A program made the translations under genes and the position numbers. Shown in pieces: positions 1 to 4,523 of a stretch of 7,425 nt of DNA. Source of the DNA: JBMNUL01 sp050946255 (lineage in GTDB: Bacteria; Actinomycetota; Coriobacteriia; Coriobacteriales; CADBOM01); assembly GCA_050946255.1 (NCBI GenBank), contig JBMNUL010000128.1:1-7425 (forward strand), in the 5' to 3' direction. The notes beneath the pieces were generated by a model. It made no database searches, was not told where the DNA came from, and saw only the letters and a program-made list of their open reading frames with translations. Positions within the stretch are counted from its first letter, which is position 1. Each line of letters starts with the position of its first letter.

Positions 1-291
1 TCTGGATCCGGCGGCAGCATGAACGCTCAGAGCAGCACTTCGAACTCCAACGTCTCCGCTGCGACCAGTGTCGATGATGGCAGCGGGCAGACTGCCATCC
101 CACTCCAAATAGCGGGAGTCGAAGATGGAGGCGGCACCAGTGGTGCTCAAGAAACCTCAGTGGTGAAAACCGAGGATCCTCAATCCAGCAATTACACCGT
201 GCAGCTTCTGACCTTGGGAATAGTGGGCCTTCTGGCTTTGGGGATTGTCGCCCAAACGTTGATGTTCAGGAGGCATCTATTGCGATGTTGA
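1..291 (+). CDS. 3' end of a C-terminally membrane-anchored protein (partial)
   Basis: The reading frame is open from base 1, and no convincing ribosome binding site precedes the first ATG at 19, so this is most likely the tail of a longer gene that starts left of the window. The visible 96 residues are a Ser/Gly/Thr-rich, low-complexity stalk, then one hydrophobic segment (about VQLLTLGIVGLLALGIVAQ), then a short basic end FRRHLLRC. That pattern fits an extracytoplasmic protein anchored by a single C-terminal helix with a positive cytoplasmic tail. The neighbours are an ExbB-like channel and a DUF2149 protein. From memory, such pairs often follow a large CobN/BchH-like chelatase homologue with a C-terminal anchor in methanogens and some anaerobic bacteria, so a CobN-like protein is my best guess. 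No catalytic domain is in view, and the identity is inference only. An alternative is any cell-surface protein with a stalk. Confidence 0.7.
   Translation, partial: SGSGGSMNAQSSTSNSNVSAATSVDDGSGQTAIPLQIAGVEDGGGTSGAQETSVVKTEDPQSSNYTVQLLTLGIVGLLALGIVAQTLMFRRHLLRC
268..273 (+). promoter_or_regulatory. Strong Shine-Dalgarno (AGGAGG) for the 47-codon small ORF
   Basis: A perfect AGGAGG lies inside the last codons of the upstream gene, 11 bases before the ATG at 285. The upstream gene stops at 291, so nothing else close by would use this site. It is the main reason for believing that the small ORF at 285-428 is translated. The 11-base spacing is slightly long but workable. Confidence 0.5.
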
Positions 292-428
292 CGAGTCTGC
301 ACAAGCTCGGCGCATTCGGTTTGCGCATCTTGTGCCAACCATGTTTTGCATTTTTCAATTCGACCCTATCGCATCTGTTGGATGAGGCCCAACTCTTGGA
401 AGTGGCAACTCGAAAGGAAGTCCGGTAA
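285..428 (+). CDS. Small ORF of 47 codons with a CxxC motif, abutting the exbB-like gene
   Basis: ATG at 285 to TAA at 426-428, reading MLTSLHKLGAFGLRILCQPC and on to VATRKEVR. It overlaps the end of the upstream gene by 7 bases, has a perfect AGGAGG at 268-273, and its stop is immediately followed by the ATG of the ExbB-like gene. It is in the same frame as that gene, so stop readthrough would add 47 residues to the channel protein. The peptide has a hydrophobic or amphipathic middle (residues about 8-32) with C17-Q-P-C20, a CxxC pair of the kind used for metal binding or disulfide chemistry, then a charged C-terminus. I recognise no family. It may be a real small protein of the membrane module, a leader peptide coupling translation to the channel gene, or a chance ORF helped by a coincidental SD. 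Confidence 0.4.
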   Translation: MLTSLHKLGAFGLRILCQPCFAFFNSTLSHLLDEAQLLEVATRKEVR

Positions 429-1145
429 ATGCTGAGTACAATCTTGAGGACAATTTCAAGCTCGTTGCAATCCCCGGTCATCGCCATGCTGATCGCTCTC
501 GTCGCCGTCATCGTGGTGATAATCGGGATGCTCATTGCAGAGGTGTTCACCGAGCGCAGGAAATTCAACGTCTCCTTGCCAAAGCTTGTAGACGAGCTTG
601 AGAAGGGGGATGACCCCGTCTCCGCAATAGAAGGCAGCGGACTGCTGAGAAGGCAAAAGGATGCGCTGCTGGAGTTGCTCAAGCACCCGGACATCGACAA
701 TGATTCCAGAGAATCCATGGCGGTGAACCTTGTTTTCAACGAGCAGGCTCATTTCGACAACAGGGTGAAGGTCACGGATTTCCTCGCAAAGATCGCTCCA
801 ATGTTGGGATTGATGGGAACGTTGATCCCCCTCGGGCCAGGGCTCATCGGAATCGGGTCCGGCGATACCACGACCCTTTCAGAGAGTCTCCTCACCGCAT
901 TTGACACGACTGTCCTAGGGCTCATCGTCGCAGCACTGGCGATATTGGTCTCCACGATTCGAAAGACATGGTATGCCCGGTATATGTCTGCATTTGAATC
1001 GGCGGCGGAATGTGTTCTCGACCTCGCGAAGGACAACCGCAGATTCGATTTCCACCACGGGGATGCGGTCGGTTCTGATGCGACGTGCGCTCCCAATTCC
1101 GCCAACTCAATCGAAAATGAGCCCGAGGGAGGTGTGACGAGATGA
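429..1145 (+). CDS. MotA/TolQ/ExbB proton channel family protein
   Basis: A 238-residue inner-membrane protein of the MotA/TolQ/ExbB type, which forms proton-conducting pentameric motors with an ExbD/TolR/MotB-like partner. Hydrophobic segments lie at about 16-39, 120-143 and 158-176, with a cytoplasmic domain of about 80 residues between the first and second, the ExbB layout. The family core is visible as APMLGLMGTLIPLGPGL (123-139), and the third helix begins FDTTVLGL (158-165), where ExbB/TolQ place conserved Thr/Ser residues facing the partner Asp. The start is the ATG at 429, 10 bases after AAGGA (414-418); length and first helix position suit the family. It overlaps the DUF2149 gene by 4 bases (ATGA), implying translational coupling and a stoichiometric partnership. 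The acidic, polar tail (about 205-238) is variable. The presence of this pair beside metal/corrinoid genes, not a TonB system, is the notable point. Confidence 0.88.
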   Translation: MLSTILRTISSSLQSPVIAMLIALVAVIVVIIGMLIAEVFTERRKFNVSLPKLVDELEKGDDPVSAIEGSGLLRRQKDALLELLKHPDIDNDSRESMAVNLVFNEQAHFDNRVKVTDFLAKIAPMLGLMGTLIPLGPGLIGIGSGDTTTLSESLLTAFDTTVLGLIVAALAILVSTIRKTWYARYMSAFESAAECVLDLAKDNRRFDFHHGDAVGSDATCAPNSANSIENEPEGGVTR

Positions 1146-1447
1146 TCAGGAGGAGCAGGAGGTCTCTCAACAGGGGAAATCCCCAGAACGAGGAGGATGT
1201 CAACCCCAACTCCTATGTGACGAATCTCGCAGACTGCATGTTGGTCCTGGCAGTTGGGCTTCTCGTCGCCCTGGTATCAAACTACGGTCTCGACCTTACC
1301 TCGCAGACACAGCAGCAAGAACAGGTCACTGGCATCGAGGTCAACATGGACGAGGACCAGGACGGGCAGATCGACGATAGTTACGAGCAGGCCGGAACAG
1401 TCTATTACGACGAGACCACCGGCAAGTACTACATGGTTCAAAACTGA
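1142..1447 (+). CDS. DUF2149 family protein, ExbD-like single-pass membrane partner
   Basis: A 101-residue protein with a basic N-terminus (MIRRSRRSLNR), a polar stretch NPNSYVTNLAD, one membrane helix (about 32-48) and an extracytoplasmic tail ending GTVYYDETTGKYYMVQN. The NPxxxVxNLxDxMLVxAVGLLVAL pattern matches my memory of DUF2149. The sequence VTNLADCMLVL resembles the ExbD/TolR helix (VTPFIDVMLVL), where the Asp carries protons; here that residue would be D31. The start has GGGAGG at 1127-1132, 9 bases upstream, and overlaps the ExbB-like stop by 4 bases, so the two are very probably made together as a channel complex. Residues 70-79 (DEDQDGQIDD) look like a calcium-binding loop outside the membrane. 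I cannot see a peptidoglycan- or receptor-binding domain; the tail is far shorter than in ExbD. Proton-motor function is inferred from these features. Confidence 0.82.
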   Translation: MIRRSRRSLNRGNPQNEEDVNPNSYVTNLADCMLVLAVGLLVALVSNYGLDLTSQTQQQEQVTGIEVNMDEDQDGQIDDSYEQAGTVYYDETTGKYYMVQN

Positions 1448-1483
1448 TTTGCCGATTGATGCTTTGAAGTCAGGCACGCTGGA

Positions 1484-1497
1484 AGCCCGATTGGGCT
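1484..1497 (+). other. Perfect 5-bp hairpin before the small lipoprotein gene
   Basis: AGCCC, loop GATT, GGGCT forms a perfect 5-bp stem with a 4-base loop in the 77-base gap between the DUF2149 gene and the lipoprotein gene. It is followed by GATTGCCCCTTT, not by a clean T-run, so it is a weak terminator candidate at best. It may be an intercistronic stem that protects or separates the two transcript parts. Confidence 0.3.
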
Positions 1498-1524
1498 GAT
1501 TGCCCCTTTAGTGAGAGGTGGAAA

Positions 1525-1971
1525 ATGAAAAAGAAGATTTCAATTATGGTCTTGACCTTGGTTCTTTCCGCATTCATGGCGTTTGCAGTTTGCGGATGCT
1601 CCAGTTCTGGAACCGATGCAACGTCCGAGATCTCCAACGGAACTGTCGCGGATGGTTCCTATACCATCGAGGTCGCTTTGAACGGAGGGAGCGGCAAGGC
1701 CACCATCGACTCGCCAACTTCTCTGGAGGTGTCAGATGGGACCATGACCGCGACAATCACCTGGAGCAGTCCAAACTACGACAAGATGGTCGTCGACGGA
1801 GTCGAGTACGATCCGGTCAATGAGGATCCTTCCTCCAATTCCGAATTTCAGATCCCGGTTTCCAAGCTGGATACCGCCTTGAATGTTCAGGCCGAGACCA
1901 CGGCGATGTCCGAACCCCATATGATCGACTACACTCTCACCTTCGATTCCACAACGTTGAAATATGCATAA
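1525..1971 (+). CDS. Small lipoprotein with a conserved beta-rich, NEAT-like domain
   Basis: A 148-residue secreted lipoprotein. The signal peptide is MKKK plus a hydrophobic core to about residue 22, then a lipobox VCGC with lipidated Cys at 25, followed by a Ser/Thr/Gly linker. The mature domain (about 44-145) is dominated by alternating hydrophobic/polar strands: DGSYTIEVALNGGSGKATI, then TATITWSSPNYDKMVVDG, and the end TTAMSEPHMIDYTLTFDS. I have seen this YDxMxVDG ... TTAMSxPHxIxYTLxFD pattern beside metal or heme ABC importers in anaerobic Firmicutes and Coriobacteriia, where it resembles a NEAT or Ig-like fold; this is memory, not a search result. The SD (AGAGGTGG, 1514-1521) lies 3 bases before the ATG. 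It precedes the binding protein gene, so a role as an auxiliary metal-chelate or tetrapyrrole capture protein on the outer face of the membrane is plausible. No heme-ligating Tyr can be assigned with confidence. Confidence 0.8.
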   Translation: MKKKISIMVLTLVLSAFMAFAVCGCSSSGTDATSEISNGTVADGSYTIEVALNGGSGKATIDSPTSLEVSDGTMTATITWSSPNYDKMVVDGVEYDPVNEDPSSNSEFQIPVSKLDTALNVQAETTAMSEPHMIDYTLTFDSTTLKYA

Positions 1972-2145
1972 GAGCTTGACTTCAATCCTGAACTACGGCG
2001 AGGTTCCTGGTTTTGCGCCGATTCGGGGCAATGAGTTTTTCTTTTCGGCTTGGGCACAGTTCCTCGTCGGTGGCACGGGGCTTATCGCTTCGGAGAGGTT
2101 CCCGGTCTCGTCTTGGATTCATTGCAATAAGAACAGGGGAAACAC
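1972..2145 (+). other. 174-base leader region upstream of the binding protein gene
   Basis: No supported gene lies here. A 61-codon frame (1964-2149) spans it but has no ribosome binding site. The region has an imperfect stem followed by a T-rich run (2013-2045) and an SD for the next gene at 2135-2140. A TTGACT at 1976-1981 resembles a -35 box, but no good -10 sits at the right distance. I looked for cobalamin riboswitch core elements and did not find them. It is large enough for an attenuator or an unrecognised regulatory RNA. Confidence 0.4.
2013..2045 (+). terminator. Weak terminator/attenuator-like hairpin with T-rich tail
   Basis: TTGCGCC pairs with GGGGCAA around the loop GATTC, giving 6 of 7 pairs with one internal G-G mismatch, and is followed by TGAG and then TTTTTCTTTT. 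The arrangement is that of a leaky intrinsic terminator between the lipoprotein gene and the binding-protein gene. The mismatch and the four bases before the T-run make it weak, so partial readthrough would be expected if it works at all. Confidence 0.3.
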
Positions 2146-3399
2146 ATGAGCACGAGATTTCGCTCGAGAATCAAACCGGTTGCTGAAGATGACCGTCAAA
2201 TGCAAATAGAGCAAGGCAGGGAGATTGCAACTGCGGTTCCTGGAAAGACCCGCAAGGCAGTTGCAGTGCTGGCCGCAGCCTTGCTGGCAGCGATGCTCGC
2301 ACTCTTCCTCTCTGGTTGCTCAGGGTCTTCAGAGACTGATTTCCACAATGCGGACCTTGGCAATGGGTGGGAACCCACAGACAGCATGGAGCTCGAATAT
2401 GCGCAGAACTTCACCGTCGATTACTTCGAGGGCGGCTACAAGCTCTTCTGCTTGTCAGACGGCTCGCGTTTCCTCACGATCCCGGAGGGCGCAGAAGTGC
2501 CGGATGGCCTTGCCGATGACATCGTGACCCTGCAGCAGCCTCTGGAAAACATCTACCTTTGCGCGTCCGACTCTATGTGCCTGTTCGACGCTCTGGATTC
2601 CGTGGATGCCGTGACAGTGCTGGGAACAAAGGCCGAAGACGTTCATGTGGACAGTTTCTCCCAGGCTCTCGAGGATGGCTCGATCGTTTACGGGGGCAAG
2701 TACAACGAGCCCGATTACGAGCTGATCCTCTCCAAGGGATGCCCTTTGGCTATCGAGAGCAGGATGATCACCCACAGCCCTGACGTCAAGGAAAAGCTCG
2801 AGGAGACCGGTCTTGCTGTGATCACCGAGCAGTCTAGCGGCGAGACTAATCCACTAGGACGCACCGAGTGGGTGAAGTTCTACGGAGCCCTGTTAGATAA
2901 AGAGGAGCTTGCCGAGAAAGCATTCGAAGAGCAGGTGGAGCTCGTGGACAAGGTCTCTTCGGAGAAGGAGACTGGCAAGACCGTCGCATTTTTCTACATA
3001 AACTCCAACGGGCAGGCCGTCGTGAGAAAGCCCGGCGACTACGTTACCAAGATGATAGACATGGCCGGAGGGGAGTACGTCTTCAACGATCTCGATGCAT
3101 CTGAAACCGGGATGTCGACTGTGAAGATGGAGATGGAGACCTTCTACTCCACTGCGAAGGATGCCGACATCATCATCTACAACTCCACAATCGCCGGGGG
3201 TGTCAACTCCATCGACGAGCTGGTGGAGAAAAACGAGCTTCTCGCCAAGTGCAAGGCCGTGCAGAACGGGGATGTGTGGTGCACTGACCAGGACATGTAC
3301 CAGGAAATGATGAGCACCGGAGAAATCGTTTCCGAGATGCACGAGATCTTCACGGGCTCGGACGGCAGTGGTCTCGATTACTTCTACAAGCTGGAGTGA
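2146..3399 (+). CDS. BtuF/FepB-type substrate-binding lipoprotein of an ABC importer
   Basis: A 417-residue extracytoplasmic binding protein of the cluster used for iron-siderophore, heme, cobalamin and related metal chelates (periplasmic-binding, PF01497 type). The lipobox is LSGC with lipidated Cys at 58, after a hydrophobic core (about 38-55). The body shows the two-lobe pattern: a first lobe with LENIYLCASDSMCLFDALDS and DAVTVLGT, the phrase TNPLGRTEWVKFYGALLDKEE leading into the connecting helix, then a second lobe with KTVAFFYINSNG and DADIIIYNSTIAGG. The start is fixed by AGGGGA (2135-2140), 5 bases before the ATG. This leaves an unusually long N-terminal region of about 37 mostly polar residues before the hydrophobic core. 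The permease and ATPase follow, making a complete importer. The substrate cannot be read from sequence; the cbi genes downstream favour a cobalt chelate or corrinoid, with ferric siderophore or heme as alternatives. Confidence 0.88.
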   Translation: MSTRFRSRIKPVAEDDRQMQIEQGREIATAVPGKTRKAVAVLAAALLAAMLALFLSGCSGSSETDFHNADLGNGWEPTDSMELEYAQNFTVDYFEGGYKLFCLSDGSRFLTIPEGAEVPDGLADDIVTLQQPLENIYLCASDSMCLFDALDSVDAVTVLGTKAEDVHVDSFSQALEDGSIVYGGKYNEPDYELILSKGCPLAIESRMITHSPDVKEKLEETGLAVITEQSSGETNPLGRTEWVKFYGALLDKEELAEKAFEEQVELVDKVSSEKETGKTVAFFYINSNGQAVVRKPGDYVTKMIDMAGGEYVFNDLDASETGMSTVKMEMETFYSTAKDADIIIYNSTIAGGVNSIDELVEKNELLAKCKAVQNGDVWCTDQDMYQEMMSTGEIVSEMHEIFTGSDGSGLDYFYKLE

Positions 3400-3421
3400 T
3401 CTCTTGCGAATGGGAAGACGT

Positions 3422-3438
3422 CTTGGATGGATGCCAAG
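3422..3438 (+). other. Intercistronic hairpin between binding-protein and permease genes
   Basis: CTTGG and CCAAG pair around the 7-base loop ATGGATG, in the 86-base gap; a T-G wobble would extend it by one pair. A perfect 10-bp palindrome AAGACGTCTT (3415-3424) overlaps its left arm. There is no T-run, so it is not a terminator. Stems in this position can stabilise upstream mRNA so that the binding protein is made in excess over the permease, but that is inference here. Confidence 0.25.
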
Positions 3439-3485
3439 GATGTTTCATTGGATCGGCGAGTTGAAGCGAGGTTTCCAATTTCGAA

Positions 3486-4523
3486 ATGACTGTAGACGTG
3501 AATACACAGAGCAGCGCAGACCTGAGGCGGGGACGAATCGCCACTGTGTTCGTGGTGCTCGCGATCCTGGTGGTCGTGCTTTGCGTGGTCAACCTTGTCG
3601 TCGGCACCACTCAGGTATCTCTTGAACAGATCTGGAGCATTCTGACGGGAGCGGATACCGAGAGCGCGCAGTACGACATTATCTGGAGTGTGAGAATGCC
3701 TCGCACGATTGCCTGTCTGGTGCTCGGAGGGGCGCTGGCTCTGGCTGGTTTTCTCCTCCAGACGTTCTTCAACAACCCCATTGCCGGTCCCTACATTCTG
3801 GGAATCTCATCTGGAGCGAAGCTGATTGTGGCAATGGTCATGATCTTCGCGGCAGGTGCTGCCTGGGCAAGCAACTCATGGGTCCTGATCATCGCGGCGT
3901 TCCTGGGAGCCATGCTCTCGATGGGACTGGTCCTGATAATGTCCTCCAAGACCAGCTCGCCCGCTATGCTCATAGTCATTGGCGTTATGATCGGCTACAT
4001 CTGCTCTGCGGTCACCGAGTTCGCAATTACCTTCGCAGACGACCAGAGCATCGTGAACTTGCACAACTGGTCGGTCGGGAGCTTCTCCGGTGTCAGCTGG
4101 ACCAACATCGTCGTGATGACTATCGTGGTCGTCGTTACTTCCATCGCTGTGTTCATGATGTCCAAGCCGATAGGCGCATTCCAGATGGGGGAGGCCTATG
4201 CCCAGAGCATGGGCGTCAACATCAAGGTGTTCAAGGTTGCCCTGATACTCCTATCCAGTTTACTGGCGGCGACTGTCACGGCTTTTGCCGGGCCGATCTC
4301 GTTTGTCGGGATTGCCGTGCCTCACGTGGTCAAGGGGATGTTGAAGACATCCAGGCCGCTCGTGGTGACGCCCGCTTGCTTTCTAGGAGGCTCTATCTTC
4401 TGCTTGGGGTGCGATCTCATCGCTAGGATGCTTTTCGCCCCGGTGGAGCTTTCCATAAGTGCTGTCACCGCGGTGTTTGGTGCCCCGATTGTGATCAGCG
4501 TGATGCTGAGGAGGAAGAAATGA
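3486..4523 (+). CDS. FecCD-type ABC permease, metal-chelate/corrinoid uptake
   Basis: A 345-residue polytopic permease of the FecCD/BtuC family, which forms the homodimeric channel of type II importers. Family marks are present in order: RMPR (70-73), LAGFLLQTFFNNPIAGPYILGISSGA (86-111 region), the coupling-helix segment GPISFVGIAVPHVVKGML (269-286), and FGAPIVISVML near the C-terminus. About ten hydrophobic segments start at about residue 18. The length is normal. The common PHxxR of the coupling motif reads PHVVK here, which I recall as a subfamily trait. The ATG at 3486 is the only reasonable start, because an in-frame TGA lies at 3462-3464; its SD is weak (GAGGT at 3468-3472, 13 bases away), suggesting lower translation than the binding protein. 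It overlaps the ATPase gene by 4 bases (ATGA). Confidence 0.92.
   Translation: MTVDVNTQSSADLRRGRIATVFVVLAILVVVLCVVNLVVGTTQVSLEQIWSILTGADTESAQYDIIWSVRMPRTIACLVLGGALALAGFLLQTFFNNPIAGPYILGISSGAKLIVAMVMIFAAGAAWASNSWVLIIAAFLGAMLSMGLVLIMSSKTSSPAMLIVIGVMIGYICSAVTEFAITFADDQSIVNLHNWSVGSFSGVSWTNIVVMTIVVVVTSIAVFMMSKPIGAFQMGEAYAQSMGVNIKVFKVALILLSSLLAATVTAFAGPISFVGIAVPHVVKGMLKTSRPLVVTPACFLGGSIFCLGCDLIARMLFAPVELSISAVTAVFGAPIVISVMLRRKK

Noticed and set aside
19..291. Treating the ATG at 19 as the true start of a 90-residue protein
   Set aside because: The frame is open to the window edge, there is no good SD before base 19, and the upstream residues (SGSGGS) continue the same low-complexity stalk, so a partial gene is the better call.
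266..739. 157-codon - strand frame opposite the start of the ExbB-like gene
   Set aside because: Low-complexity serine-rich translation with no recognisable features, overlapping a well-supported + strand gene and the small ORF; no convincing ribosome binding site.
1976..1981. TTGACT as a -35 promoter box
   Set aside because: No TATAAT-like hexamer occurs 16-18 bases downstream, so a promoter call is not supported.
2109..2118. Ten-base word CGTCTTGGAT shared with 3419-3428
   Set aside because: A nine-base version also occurs inside cbiD, the flanks do not align well, and a shared 10-mer can arise by chance in this length.
1972..2145. Possible cobalamin riboswitch before the binding-protein gene
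   Set aside because: I looked for the conserved core and the B12-box-like segment and found no convincing match. A covariance scan would be decisive. The same negative holds for 6822-6947 and 3400-3485.
3878..4426. 182-codon + strand frame inside the permease gene
   Set aside because: It lies in another frame of a clear FecCD-type permease; its translation is rich in Arg/His/Gly with no membrane segments or motifs.
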